Shown here: in pieces, positions 18,377 through 26,617 of the stretch
How positions within the stretch are numbered: position 1 is the first letter of the stretch
How the letters are laid out: each line of letters starts with the position of its first letter
Assembly (NCBI RefSeq): GCF_021129305.1
Contig: NZ_JAJOMB010000004.1
Location: forward strand, 248,001-312,000
Direction: 5' to 3'
Length of the DNA: 64,000 bases
Origin: Kineosporia babensis
GTDB lineage: Bacteria > Actinomycetota > Actinomycetes > Actinomycetales > Kineosporiaceae
Translations under genes and position numbers: made by a program
The notes under the pieces: generated by a model
Told to the model about the DNA's origin: nothing
Seen by the model: the letters and a program-made list of their open reading frames with translations, nothing else
Database searches by the model: none

Positions 18377-20464
18377 GTGACTGCCACCGAATCCCGCGAG
18401 GCACCACCGCACGAGCGGCACACCCGGATGACCCGCCTGGCCGGCTGGTCGCAGCGGCACCACTGGAGCGCGATCGGGCTGTGGCTGCTGATCCTGGTCG
18501 CAATCACCGCCGGCTCCACCGTGGCGGGCAACGACTACAGCAACGACTTCACCCTGCCCGGCACCGAATCACAGGAGCTGCTGGACACTTACGCCGAGCA
18601 CAGCCCGCAGCAGACCGGCGACAGCATCATCGTGGCACTGCAGGCCGACGGCGGGCTCGCCGGGCAGCAGGCGCCGATCGACTCGCTGCTGGCCGACCTG
18701 CGCCCCCTGGATCACGTCGCCGCAGTCCAGCCACCCGATCCGGTTTCCGACGACGGCACGGTCGGCCTGGCCACAGTGCTGCTCGACGATGCCGCCGGGG
18801 CGATCCCGGCCGACGACCGACGGGCGATTCTGGACGTCGCGCTCGGGCACGAGAGCGATGACCTGCGAGTCGAGCTCTCCGGCGATGCGATCCGCGAGGT
18901 GGAAGAAGGCGGTGGGGGCGGCGCCGAGGGCGCGGGAGTGATCGCGGCCCTGGTGATTCTGCTGTTCCTGTTCGGCTCGCTGCTGGCGGCCTCACTCCCG
19001 CTGATCACCGCGATCTTCGCGGTCGGCACCACGTTCGGTGCGGTGGCCCTGTTCTCGCACCTGATGACCATCCCCGACTACACCGCGCCGGTGCTGATGC
19101 TGGTCGGGCTGGGCGTCGGGATCGACTACTCGCTGCTGGTCTTCGCCCGCTACCGGGCCGAGCTGCTGCACGGCGCCGAACGGGAAACCGCCGCCCGCAT
19201 CGCCCTGGACACCGCCGGGCGCTCGGTCCTCTTCGCCGGGGCGACGGTCGTGATCGCCTTGCTGGGCCTGTACACGCTCGGCCTGAAAGCGCTGGAGGGC
19301 GTGGCTTTCGGCGTCACCCTGACCGTGCTGACCACCATGCTCGCCGCGCTGACCCTGCTGCCCTCGCTGCTGACCATCTTCGGCCGGCGGATCGAGCGCA
19401 GCATCCGAAAGCGCCCTCGTGGCAACGGCAAGCGCTGGCGGGCCTGGGCCACCCTGGTGCAGCGCCGTCCGCTGCCGGCCCTGCTGATCGCTGTCGTCGC
19501 CCTGCTCGCGCTCAGCGCTCCCGCTCTGGACCTGCGCCTGGGCTTCGCCGACGAGGGCAACGACGCACCAGGCAGCACCACCCGCCAGGCGTACGACCTG
19601 ATCGCCGAGGCCTTCGGCCCGGGGGCGAACGGCCCGCTCGTGGTGGTGACCAGCAACGCCGACGAGACGAAGGCGCAAGCCGCGTTCGACGTCCTCAATG
19701 CGCACTCCGGGGTCGCCGCGGCAACCCCGCCGCAGGCGTCCGAAAATGGCCAGTTGTTCACCACTCTCGCTTTCCCGACCACCGCCCCACAGGACGAGGA
19801 GACCGCAGACCTGGTCTCGCAACTACGGGCCGACCTGCCCGACGGCGTGCTGGTGGGTGGCCCGACAGCGGCCACGGTGGACTTCTCCTCGGCCGTCGGC
19901 GAGCGCTTCCCGCTGTTCGTGGCTGCGGTGGTGGGACTTTCGGCTTTGCTTCTGCTGATGGTGTTCCGTTCGGTGGCGATCGCGATCAAGGCCGCGGTGC
20001 TGAACCTGCTCTCGATCTCGGCCGCGCTCGGGGTGATGGTCCTGGTGTTCCAGCACGGCCTGCTGTGGGCCGAGCCCGGCCCGATCGAGGCGTTCGTGCC
20101 GGTGATGATGTTCGCCATCGTGTTCGGGCTGTCCATGGACTACGAAGTCTTCCTGGTCTCCCGGATGCATGAGGAATGGCTGCGCACCGGCACTGCGAGC
20201 ACTGCGGTCCGCGAGGGCCTGGCCACCACCGGCAGCGTGATCACGGCCGCCGCGGCGATCATGATCGTGGTGTTCGGCGCCTTCGTCCTCAGCCCGGACC
20301 GGATGCTGCAGATGATGGGCCTGGGCATGGCCACCGCCGTGCTGCTCGACGCGCTGGTGATCCGCTGCCTGATCGTGCCCGCGGTGATGCGCCTGCTGGG
20401 CGAGCGAGCCTGGTGGGCGCCGCGCTGGCTGCAGCGCACGCTGCCCGGAGTACGCGTGGAGTGA
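18377..20464 (+). CDS. MMPL-family (RND-type) exporter
   Basis: A 695-residue protein of the actinobacterial MMPL family, normal in length. After the first membrane helix (about residues 34-52) comes an extracytoplasmic domain, then a block of five to six helices including GVGIDYSLLVFARYRAE, and the same pattern repeats in the second half with FGLSMDYEVFLVSRMHEEW. These two D-Y pairs are the conserved proton-relay regions. MMPL proteins export lipids, siderophores or drugs. Control by the adjacent PadR and its duplicated operator suggests ligand-induced efflux. Start GTG 18377 is preceded by GGGGGA. Confidence 0.92.
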   Translation: MTATESREAPPHERHTRMTRLAGWSQRHHWSAIGLWLLILVAITAGSTVAGNDYSNDFTLPGTESQELLDTYAEHSPQQTGDSIIVALQADGGLAGQQAPIDSLLADLRPLDHVAAVQPPDPVSDDGTVGLATVLLDDAAGAIPADDRRAILDVALGHESDDLRVELSGDAIREVEEGGGGGAEGAGVIAALVILLFLFGSLLAASLPLITAIFAVGTTFGAVALFSHLMTIPDYTAPVLMLVGLGVGIDYSLLVFARYRAELLHGAERETAARIALDTAGRSVLFAGATVVIALLGLYTLGLKALEGVAFGVTLTVLTTMLAALTLLPSLLTIFGRRIERSIRKRPRGNGKRWRAWATLVQRRPLPALLIAVVALLALSAPALDLRLGFADEGNDAPGSTTRQAYDLIAEAFGPGANGPLVVVTSNADETKAQAAFDVLNAHSGVAAATPPQASENGQLFTTLAFPTTAPQDEETADLVSQLRADLPDGVLVGGPTAATVDFSSAVGERFPLFVAAVVGLSALLLLMVFRSVAIAIKAAVLNLLSISAALGVMVLVFQHGLLWAEPGPIEAFVPVMMFAIVFGLSMDYEVFLVSRMHEEWLRTGTASTAVREGLATTGSVITAAAAIMIVVFGAFVLSPDRMLQMMGLGMATAVLLDALVIRCLIVPAVMRLLGERAWWAPRWLQRTLPGVRVE

Positions 20465-20476
20465 GATCGTGGCCGG

Positions 20477-21424
20477 GTGAGCGAACGCAACCACCGCATC
20501 GCCGTTCTGGTCCTCGAGGGCGCCAAGCCGCTTGACGTCGGCATCCCCGCCCAGGTGTTCGCCAACCGTCCGACCATGCCCTACGAGGTGCGGGTCTGCG
20601 GCGCCGCCCCCGGCCTGGTGACCGGGGGCGATGGACTGTCGTACCACGTGGCCGAGGGACTGGAGGCGCTGAGCCACGCCGACACCATCTTCATCCCCGG
20701 CTACCGCGATCCGGCGAACACAGAACCGCCGGCGTCCGTGGTGGGGGCTTTGTTGGAGGCCCGCGAGCGCGGCGCGCGGCTGGCGGCCATCTCTACGGGG
20801 GCGTTTGCTCTGGCGGCGACGGGTTTGCTGGACGGGCGGGGAGCGACCACTCACTGGCACTACACCAAGGCCCTGGCGCAGAAGCATCCCCTGGTGCGGG
20901 TGGACGAGAACGTGCTGTTTGTGGACGAGGGGCAGGTACTTACGTCGGCGGGGGCGGCTTCGGGGATCGACCTGTGTCTGCATCTGGTGCGTACCGATCA
21001 CGGGGTTGCCCTGTCGAACGAGGTTGCACGACGGGTGGTGGCAGCGCCGTTTCGCAGCGGGGGTCAGGCGCAGTACGTGCCCCGGGTGGTTCCGGAAGTG
21101 GTGGGGGAACTGTTCGCCGATACGCGGCAGTGGGCGTTGGAGCGTCTGGCCGAACCCCTGACTTTGGACGATCTTGCCCGGCATGCCGGAGTCTCGGTAC
21201 GGACGTTCTCGCGCCGGTTTGCGGAGAGCACGGGGCATACGCCGATGCGGTGGGTACTACGGGCCCGGATCGACGTGGCCCGCGAGCTCCTGGAGCGCTC
21301 GGACCTGGGGGTAGAAGAAATTGCCGGACGCGTCGGGCTGGGCACCGGGGCGAATCTGCGGCTGCACTTCCAGCGGATTCTGGGCACATCGCCCACCGAG
21401 TACCGGCACACCTTCTCGGCCTGA
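20477..21424 (+). CDS. GlxA-type regulator (DJ-1/PfpI domain plus AraC HTH)
   Basis: A 315-residue protein with an N-terminal DJ-1/PfpI-like amidotransferase fold (about 5-170) and a C-terminal AraC HTH (about 215-312, LTLDDLARHAGVSVRTFSRR and TPMRWVLRARIDVARELLE). The nucleophile position usually Cys in PfpI proteases reads AISTGAFALA, with Ser-Thr rather than Cys, as in many regulators that only bind a ligand. It begins 12 bp after the MMPL stop in the same direction, so it may be co-transcribed with the exporter. The target is unknown. Confidence 0.88.
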   Translation: MSERNHRIAVLVLEGAKPLDVGIPAQVFANRPTMPYEVRVCGAAPGLVTGGDGLSYHVAEGLEALSHADTIFIPGYRDPANTEPPASVVGALLEARERGARLAAISTGAFALAATGLLDGRGATTHWHYTKALAQKHPLVRVDENVLFVDEGQVLTSAGAASGIDLCLHLVRTDHGVALSNEVARRVVAAPFRSGGQAQYVPRVVPEVVGELFADTRQWALERLAEPLTLDDLARHAGVSVRTFSRRFAESTGHTPMRWVLRARIDVARELLERSDLGVEEIAGRVGLGTGANLRLHFQRILGTSPTEYRHTFSA

Positions 21425-21444
21425 TTTCTCCAGCAACAGACGCT

Positions 21445-21543
21445 CCGGCTGGCTGGATCTTTGCGCTCAGTGGCGATCTGGTTGGCTTGATCCTTGCGCT
21501 CGCTGGCATTCACGCTGGCGTGAAGCTTGCGCATGCTGTCGTT
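21445..21543. repeat. Three degenerate 33-bp tandem repeats
   Basis: Units 21445-21477, 21478-21510 and 21511-21543 are head to tail. Units 1 and 2 agree at 25 of 33 positions, units 2 and 3 at 23 of 33. The core TTGCGCTC (CTTGCGC in unit 3) recurs in each. The period is a multiple of three and no frame is interrupted inside the array. Read on the minus strand they give an 11-residue, charged, coiled-coil-like motif (SERKDQANQIA, TERKDPASRS). They fill the gap between the GlxA-type gene and GAPDH and are probably the remnant of a repeat-containing gene. Confidence 0.6.
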
Positions 21544-21606
21544 CAGGCCACTGTCGCCTGGCTCGGAGCTCGTTCAGGATGGGTGGCGAGATGGAGAGGG
21601 GGAGCG

Positions 21607-22605
21607 ATGACCCGCATCGCCGTGAACGGATTCGGCCGGATTGGCCGCAACACTTTGCGCGCCCTGCTGGAGCGCGACAGCAAGCTCGAAGTGGTGGCGG
21701 TCAACGACCTGAGCACCCCGGAAACCTCTGCCCACCTGCTGAAGTACGACAGCGCCCTGGGCCGGCTGGACCTGCCGGTGCGCCTGGACGGCGCTGATCT
21801 GGTGGTGGGCGAACACCGCATCCGGCTGCTCTCGGAGCGGGATCCGGCCAACCTGCCCTGGGCCGAGCTGGAGGTCGACCTGGTGCTGGAGGCCACCGGC
21901 CGCTTCACCAAGGCCGAGGCGGCCCGGGCCCACCTGAGCGCCGGAGCCCGCAAGGTTCTGGTCAGCGCGCCCTCGGAAGGGGCCGACGTCACCTTGGCCT
22001 TCGGTGTGAACACCGAGGTGTACGACCCGGCCCGGCACGTCGTCGTCTCCAATGCTTCGTGCACCACCAACGCGCTGGCCCCGCTGGCCGCGGTGCTGGA
22101 CGAACTGGCCGGGATCGAGCACGGGTTCATGACCACGGTGCACGCCTACACCCAGGAGCAGAACCTGCAGGACGGCCCGCACCGCGACCTGCGCCGGGCC
22201 CGGGCGGCCGGGGTCAACATCGTGCCCACCACCACGGGTGCGGCCAAGGCGATCGGCAAGGTCCTCCCCCAACTGGACGGCAAGCTCTCCGGCGACTCGA
22301 TCCGCGTACCGGTTCCGGTCGGATCGCTGGTCGAGCTGAACACCTCGGTCGAGCGCGAGGTTTCGCGGGACGAGGTGCTGGCCGCGTACCGGGCGGCCGC
22401 CGAGGGCAAGCTCAAGGGCATCCTCGAGTACGCGGACGAGCCGTTGGTCTCCAGCGACATCACCGGGCAGAGCGCCTCGGCGATCTTCGACGCGGCCCTG
22501 ACCCGGGTGGACGGACATCACATCAAGGTGGTGGCCTGGTACGACAACGAGTGGGGCTTCTCCCACCGGGTGGTGGACACGCTCGAGTTGCTCGCTACTG
22601 ATTAG
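21607..22605 (+). CDS. gap: Type I glyceraldehyde-3-phosphate dehydrogenase
   Basis: A 332-residue NAD-dependent GAPDH that oxidises and phosphorylates glyceraldehyde-3-phosphate. The Rossmann start RIAVNGFGRIGRNTLRALLE and the Asp in VVAVNDL (NAD preference) are clear. The catalytic cysteine is C152 in SNASCTTNALAPL, and the C-terminal WYDNEWGFSHRVVD is typical. GGGGGAG precedes ATG 21607. The frame is open for about 200 codons upstream, but that part overlaps another gene in a different frame and the 33-bp repeats, so it is not included. The gene is isolated; the glycolytic copy in actinobacteria is normally with pgk and tpi, so this may be a second, specialised isoform. Confidence 0.95.
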   Translation: MTRIAVNGFGRIGRNTLRALLERDSKLEVVAVNDLSTPETSAHLLKYDSALGRLDLPVRLDGADLVVGEHRIRLLSERDPANLPWAELEVDLVLEATGRFTKAEAARAHLSAGARKVLVSAPSEGADVTLAFGVNTEVYDPARHVVVSNASCTTNALAPLAAVLDELAGIEHGFMTTVHAYTQEQNLQDGPHRDLRRARAAGVNIVPTTTGAAKAIGKVLPQLDGKLSGDSIRVPVPVGSLVELNTSVEREVSRDEVLAAYRAAAEGKLKGILEYADEPLVSSDITGQSASAIFDAALTRVDGHHIKVVAWYDNEWGFSHRVVDTLELLATD

Positions 22606-22616
22606 GGCCTGTCCTG
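22603..22616 (+). repeat. 14-bp dispersed motif TAGGGCCTGTCCTG, copy 1
   Basis: The motif begins exactly on the TAG stop codon of the GAPDH gene. An identical copy is at 28103-28116 and a 13-of-14 copy in inverse orientation at 44240-44253. The sequence resembles terminal inverted repeats of some actinobacterial insertion sequences, but no transposase is nearby. Confidence 0.5.
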
Positions 22617-22627
22617 TGGATCAGGGC

Positions 22628-22683
22628 CGAAGAACTCGTGGGAACGGCGGGGGCTGTTGGCGCGGCGTACCCGCCGTTCTCAC
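22628..22683. terminator. Bidirectional terminator hairpin between gap and the SnoaL-like gene
   Basis: GAACGGCGGG (22632-22641) pairs perfectly with CCCGCCGTTC (22670-22679), and flanking GTGG/TCAC extends the stem to 14 pairs with one G-U. It lies between two convergent genes. There is no T run, as is common for high-GC actinobacteria. Confidence 0.6.
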
Positions 22684-22691
22684 GTTCGCTG

Positions 22692-23123
22692 CTACCCGGC
22701 CAGCGCGTCCAGCTGGGCGATGCTCCGGAACGACAGCACCCGGGAGTTGTGCAGGGCCACGATCTGCCAGCGCTCGTCGCGCCAGTGCAGCACGTACAGC
22801 TGCGACAGGTACCGGGTCGGCAAGGGATCGGTCTCGCCGGCCATCAGCAGGACGGCCCGGTGGTGCACGATCCCGACGCCCGGCTGGACGATCTCGGCGA
22901 ACTCTACCGAGCTGTCCACCAGCCGCGAGCCCTTGAGCACGGTCTCGAACAGCGGGGTCTGGGCCTGGACCAGAGCCTGGCGGCCCTGACCGATCGTGCC
23001 CTCGAACTCCACCAGCTTGCCGTCCTCGGCGAAGTCGGCGAAGAAACCGGCCGCGTCCCCGTCGTTCCAGGCCCGGCCCATCCGGGACGCGACCGCGCTC
23101 AACGTCTCGACAGTCTGTTCCAA
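22692..23123 (-). CDS. SnoaL-like/DUF4440 (SgcJ-EcaC type) small protein
   Basis: A cone-shaped alpha+beta-barrel protein of the NTF2/SnoaL superfamily, seen from the N-terminal helix SAVASRMGRAWNDGDAAGFF and the strand LSQLYVLHWRDERWQIVALHN. Members bind small ligands or act as hydratases or isomerases; no specific activity can be assigned. I prefer TTG 23123 (143 residues, normal for the family), which has GGAGCAGAG upstream. An ATG at 23192 would give 166 residues but has no ribosome site. It follows the AraC-type regulator on the same strand. Confidence 0.7.
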   Translation of the reverse strand: MEQTVETLSAVASRMGRAWNDGDAAGFFADFAEDGKLVEFEGTIGQGRQALVQAQTPLFETVLKGSRLVDSSVEFAEIVQPGVGIVHHRAVLLMAGETDPLPTRYLSQLYVLHWRDERWQIVALHNSRVLSFRSIAQLDALAG

Positions 23124-23208
23124 CTTCTCTGCTCCTGTTGCTCCCGCTGATCTGACCGCTTCATCGTCTGCGCCCGCCCGGGCCACGGCCATGGAGACGC
23201 ACGCAGGA

Positions 23209-24126
23209 TCAGTTGGAGATGAGCGCGTTACGCCGATGCTCGCTCGCCGTACAGCCGTAGACGCTCCGGAAGAGCCGGCTGAAGTAAGCCGGGTCGGTGA
23301 ACCCCCAGCGGGCCGCGACGGCCGCGACCGTCCGGTGCCGGTGCGCCTCAGCGGCCAACTCGGCCCGGCAGCGCTCCAGCCGGCTGTGCCGGATCAGCGC
23401 GGCCACGGTGCGCGGTTCACGCTGGAACAGCTGGTGCAGCCGGCGCACGGAAACATGATGGGCGGCAGCCACTGTCGCCGGGTTCAGGCCCGGATCGGGC
23501 AACCGGGCCGCCACGAACGCGCGAATCCGGCTGCGCAGCGCCTCGTCCGGCGAGTACCGGGCCCTGGGCAGCCGCGCCGCCAGCAACGCCGTGGTCAGTT
23601 CGGCCACTGCCACACCTGAACGGGCTGCCTCTTCCGGATCGAACTCGCCGGCGGACCCGATCGCGGTGCGGGCCAGCGCCGCCAGCAGCGCCGCCGAACC
23701 CTGCGTACCGGGGATCCGCTCACCCGACAGCCGGGCCAGATCGTTCGCCTCGATGCCGAGCAGACGCCGCGGCACCAGCACCGTCAGGTACCGGGTGTCG
23801 GTGGTGACCACCCGCAGCGGCCGGGCCGGATCGACCACGGCCAGATCCCCCACCTCCAGGTCGGCCGACCGTCCGTTCTGCTCCAGCCGGGTGTGGCCGT
23901 GCACGGTCAGGTAGAGCTGGCAGAACTCCTGGTCCCGCTCGCGCACCCGGGACTCGTCGCGGAAACACTCACCACCCGGCGTGGCCAGCTCGGCCAGCCG
24001 GACCGGCCCGAGCGCCGTGGTGGACAGCCGGGCCCGGAAGTCCTCGGCGACCGGCCCGCGCGCCCGCATCGGCGGAATGTCGGCCCGGGCCAGCTCCTGG
24101 GCCCACACCTGCACGTCACTGATCAC
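23209..24126 (-). CDS. AraC-family transcriptional regulator
   Basis: A 305-residue regulator with an N-terminal cupin-like AraC_binding domain (about 25-180) and a C-terminal double HTH: NPATVAAAHHVSVRRLHQLF, then WGFTDPAYFSRLFRSVYG, the AraC signature. It is divergent from an aldo/keto reductase, the likely target, and reads into the SnoaL-like gene. The start is GTG 24126, seven bases after a TACCGT -10 element; longer in-frame starts would overlap the divergent gene and its promoter. Confidence 0.88.
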   Translation of the reverse strand: MISDVQVWAQELARADIPPMRARGPVAEDFRARLSTTALGPVRLAELATPGGECFRDESRVRERDQEFCQLYLTVHGHTRLEQNGRSADLEVGDLAVVDPARPLRVVTTDTRYLTVLVPRRLLGIEANDLARLSGERIPGTQGSAALLAALARTAIGSAGEFDPEEAARSGVAVAELTTALLAARLPRARYSPDEALRSRIRAFVAARLPDPGLNPATVAAAHHVSVRRLHQLFQREPRTVAALIRHSRLERCRAELAAEAHRHRTVAAVAARWGFTDPAYFSRLFRSVYGCTASEHRRNALISN

Positions 24127-24133
24127 GCTTTCT

Positions 24134-24139
24134 ACGGTA
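24134..24139 (-). promoter_or_regulatory. -10 element (TACCGT), leaderless promoter of the AraC-type gene
   Basis: TACCGT on the minus strand ends seven bases before GTG 24126. It lies about 30 bp from the opposing -10 element at 24169, so the two divergent promoters overlap and could be controlled by one bound regulator. Confidence 0.45.
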
Positions 24140-24168
24140 TCCGCGGTGGCAGGCCCGGCCCGCCCTCG

Positions 24169-24174
24169 TAGGGT
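24169..24174 (+). promoter_or_regulatory. -10 element (TAGGGT), leaderless promoter of the aldo/keto reductase
   Basis: TAGGGT fits TAnnnT and ends seven bases before ATG 24182. GGTGAG in the same stretch could alternatively serve as a weak ribosome site. Confidence 0.45.
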
Positions 24175-24181
24175 GAGCAGC

Positions 24182-25003
24182 ATGTCCGTGCTCAACGAAT
24201 ACTTCGCCCTGGCCAACGGTGTGCAGATCCACAAGGTCGCCTTCGGCACCTGGCAGATCCCCGACGGCGCCGACACCTACGACTCCGTCACGCACGCGCT
24301 GAAGAGCGGTTACCGGCACATCGACACCGCCCGGGCCTATGGCAACGAGGCCAGCGTCGGGCGGGCGGTGCGCGACAGCGGCATCCCGCGCGACGAAATC
24401 TTCATCACCACCAAGCTCCCGGCCCAGATCAAGGACTACGAAGCGGCCAAGGCCAGCTTCGAGGAGTCCAGCTCGCTGCTCGGCCTCGGCCCGGTGGACC
24501 TTTACCTGATCCACGCCCCGTGGCCGTGGGAGGAACGGGGCAAGGACTGCGCCGAGGGCAACCAGGCGGTCTGGCGGGCGATGGAGGAGTTCTACACCGC
24601 CGGGCGGATCCGCTCGATCGGCGTGTCCAACTTCTCGGTCGCCGACCTGGAGTCGCTGAAGCAGACCGCGCAGGTCCAGCCGATGGTCAACCAGATCCGC
24701 TGGTTCATCGGCTACACCCAGGACGAGACCACGGCCTACTGCAAGGCCCACGACATCCTGGTGGAGGGCTACTCGCCGCTGGCCACCGGGGCGATCCTGG
24801 ACAACCCCGAGGTGGGCCGGATCGCCGAGAAGTACGGCAAGTCGGTGGCCCAGGTCTGCATCCGCTACCTGCTGGAGAAGGACGTCCTGCCGCTGCCGAA
24901 GTCGGTCACCCCCTCGCGGATCGTCGAGAACGCCGAGGTCGACTTCACCATCTCCGCCGAGGATCTCGCGTTCCTGGACGGCCTGAAGGACACCAACGCC
25001 TAG
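24182..25003 (+). CDS. Aldo/keto reductase
   Basis: A 273-residue NADPH-dependent aldo/keto reductase of the AKR5 type (2,5-diketo-gluconate reductase-like). The catalytic tetrad is visible: Asp and Tyr in HIDTARAYGNE, Lys in ITTKLPA, His in YLIHAPWPW. The cofactor-binding C-terminal region has LPLPKSVTPSRIVENAEV. It reduces aldehydes or ketones; the substrate is not evident. A perfect 14-bp hairpin terminates the gene 15 bp downstream, and the divergent AraC regulator probably controls it. Confidence 0.93.
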   Translation: MSVLNEYFALANGVQIHKVAFGTWQIPDGADTYDSVTHALKSGYRHIDTARAYGNEASVGRAVRDSGIPRDEIFITTKLPAQIKDYEAAKASFEESSSLLGLGPVDLYLIHAPWPWEERGKDCAEGNQAVWRAMEEFYTAGRIRSIGVSNFSVADLESLKQTAQVQPMVNQIRWFIGYTQDETTAYCKAHDILVEGYSPLATGAILDNPEVGRIAEKYGKSVAQVCIRYLLEKDVLPLPKSVTPSRIVENAEVDFTISAEDLAFLDGLKDTNA

Positions 25004-25018
25004 GGTTTGTACGACCAC

Positions 25019-25056
25019 AGAAGGACCCGTCAAACCCAGGTATGACGGGTCCTTCT
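25019..25056 (+). terminator. Hairpin terminator after the aldo/keto reductase
   Basis: AGAAGGACCCGTCA (25019-25032) and TGACGGGTCCTTCT (25043-25056) form a perfect 14-bp stem around a 10-base loop. No T tract follows. Confidence 0.8.
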
Positions 25057-25094
25057 GGTCCCTCGGGGCGACGCGCCCGGCGTCCGTCGGCTAC

Positions 25095-25100
25095 TAGCGT
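25095..25100 (+). promoter_or_regulatory. -10 element (TAGCGT), leaderless promoter of the secreted peptidase
   Basis: TAGCGT ends seven bases before ATG 25108, which lacks a ribosome binding site. The same hexamer is used in front of the aldolase gene at 33581. Confidence 0.5.
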
Positions 25101-25107
25101 TCCGACC

Positions 25108-26613
25108 ATGAGAAATCGCAGCCTCGTGGCGTTGGCCGTCACCGCCGCCCTGACCGCAACGGGAGTCCTGCCGGCCTACGCAAGCCCAGCCCCCAGCGTC
25201 CCCAGTTCCTCGGTGAAGTCTCCCGACTGGAAACCCTGCAAAGACGAGCCCGAGGTCGACTGCGCGAAAATCTCGGTGCCGGTGGACTGGTCGAAGCCGA
25301 ACGGCGAGAAGATCAAGATCGCACTGGCCCGCCGGCCGGCCACCGATCCGGGCCGGCGGATCGGCTCACTGGTCTACAACCCCGGCGGCCCGGGTGCTTC
25401 CGGTGTGGACATGCTGAAAGGCAGCGGTGCCGAAGCGTTCAGCAAGAAGATCCGCAGCCAGTTCGACATCGTCGGCTTCGACCCGCGCGGAGTGGGATCC
25501 AGCGCAGCGGTCAAGTGCCCGGTCCCCGGCGTACGCGGCACCGTTCTCACCGAAGACCTGATCGATGCGGTATTCACCGGAAAATCCCTGAACGAACAGC
25601 AGTTACGCCTGATCAAGAAGGCGAACCAGCAGGATGGACGAGCCTGCCGCCAGGAGAGCGGAAAGGTGCTCGAATTCCTGGACAACCAGAGCGTGGTGCG
25701 TGACATCGACGCGATCCGAGCGGCTCTCGGCGACGAGAAGCTCACGTTCTACGGCGTTTCCTACGGCACCCTGATGGGCCAGCAGTACGCCCAGCTGTTC
25801 CCCGATCGGGTGCGGGCGCTGCTGCTGGACAGCAACATGGACCACAGCCTGCCGCTGCGCGCCTTCCTGGTCAGCGAGGCCAAGGCGGCACAGGACAGCT
25901 TCGACGAGTACGTGAAGTGGTGCGACACCAGCACCGAGTGTGCGGTGCACCAGCAGGGTGCCCGCAAGACCTTCGCCCAGCTCCGCACCCGGGCCGCGCA
26001 GGGCAAGCTGGTCGACCCGGACTCCGAGGAGAAGGTCGGCAGCAGCACGCTGCTCGACAGCACCCAGTCGTACCTGCTCTCGCCGAGCTGGGAGCAGCTG
26101 TCCACCTGGCACGCCAAGCTGGCCGAGTCCAAGGCCTCCGCGGCCAAGGCTGCGGCACCGGGGGCCTCGGAACAGAGCGTGGAGAAGACCGCCGACGGCA
26201 TCTTCTGCGCCGACTGGAACGTGCAGTTGCCCAACGCCGCCGCCCTGCGCGGTCATCTGAAGGCCTCGGCCGCGGTGGCCCCGGACATGCGGGTCTCCGG
26301 CCAGGCCATCGGCGCCGTGCTCAGCTGCCAGAACTGGCCGACCCCGGTCCGCAACCCGCAGGCCCCGATGATCTGGAACAACGTGCCGCCGGTGCTGATG
26401 GTCAACAGCCGATTCGACCCCTCGACGCCCTACGAGTGGGCCCAGAACGCGGCCCGCCAGAGCGGCGCCACCCTCCTCACCTACGAGGGCTGGGGCCACG
26501 GCGTGGTCGGCAGCAAGGCCGCCGGTTCCTGCGTGGCCAATGCCGTGACCGGCTACCTCGTCGACCTGAAGACGCCCGCGGCCGGCGCCACCTGCCCGGC
26601 CCCGAAGCTGTGA
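25108..26613 (+). CDS. Secreted alpha/beta hydrolase of the tripeptidyl aminopeptidase (S33) group
   Basis: A 501-residue exported hydrolase. A signal peptide (about 1-26, ending AYA-SPA) is followed by the fold of the Streptomyces Tap/SlpD/SlpE family: oxyanion loop YNPGGPGASG (90-99), nucleophile elbow GVSYGT with Ser218, Asp in NSRFDPSTP and His in GWGHGV. The C-terminal TAP-like domain is present. Such enzymes release tripeptides or act as proline-type exopeptidases on secreted proteins; I cannot say which. It starts right after a terminator and has its own promoter. Cysteines near both ends suggest disulphides, fitting an extracytoplasmic enzyme. Confidence 0.9.
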   Translation: MRNRSLVALAVTAALTATGVLPAYASPAPSVPSSSVKSPDWKPCKDEPEVDCAKISVPVDWSKPNGEKIKIALARRPATDPGRRIGSLVYNPGGPGASGVDMLKGSGAEAFSKKIRSQFDIVGFDPRGVGSSAAVKCPVPGVRGTVLTEDLIDAVFTGKSLNEQQLRLIKKANQQDGRACRQESGKVLEFLDNQSVVRDIDAIRAALGDEKLTFYGVSYGTLMGQQYAQLFPDRVRALLLDSNMDHSLPLRAFLVSEAKAAQDSFDEYVKWCDTSTECAVHQQGARKTFAQLRTRAAQGKLVDPDSEEKVGSSTLLDSTQSYLLSPSWEQLSTWHAKLAESKASAAKAAAPGASEQSVEKTADGIFCADWNVQLPNAAALRGHLKASAAVAPDMRVSGQAIGAVLSCQNWPTPVRNPQAPMIWNNVPPVLMVNSRFDPSTPYEWAQNAARQSGATLLTYEGWGHGVVGSKAAGSCVANAVTGYLVDLKTPAAGATCPAPKL

Positions 26614-26617
26614 GCTT

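Noticed and set aside
21064-21534. A minus-strand frame starting with the 33-bp repeats and continuing opposite the GlxA-type gene.
   Set aside because: After the repeats the sequence is antisense to a clear AraC domain and has no protein-like conservation. Only the repeat part is kept as a possible remnant.
20974-21606. An N-terminal extension of GAPDH by about 200 codons.
   Set aside because: It overlaps the GlxA-type gene in another frame and then the tandem repeats; the true start has a strong ribosome site and the standard GAPDH N-terminus.
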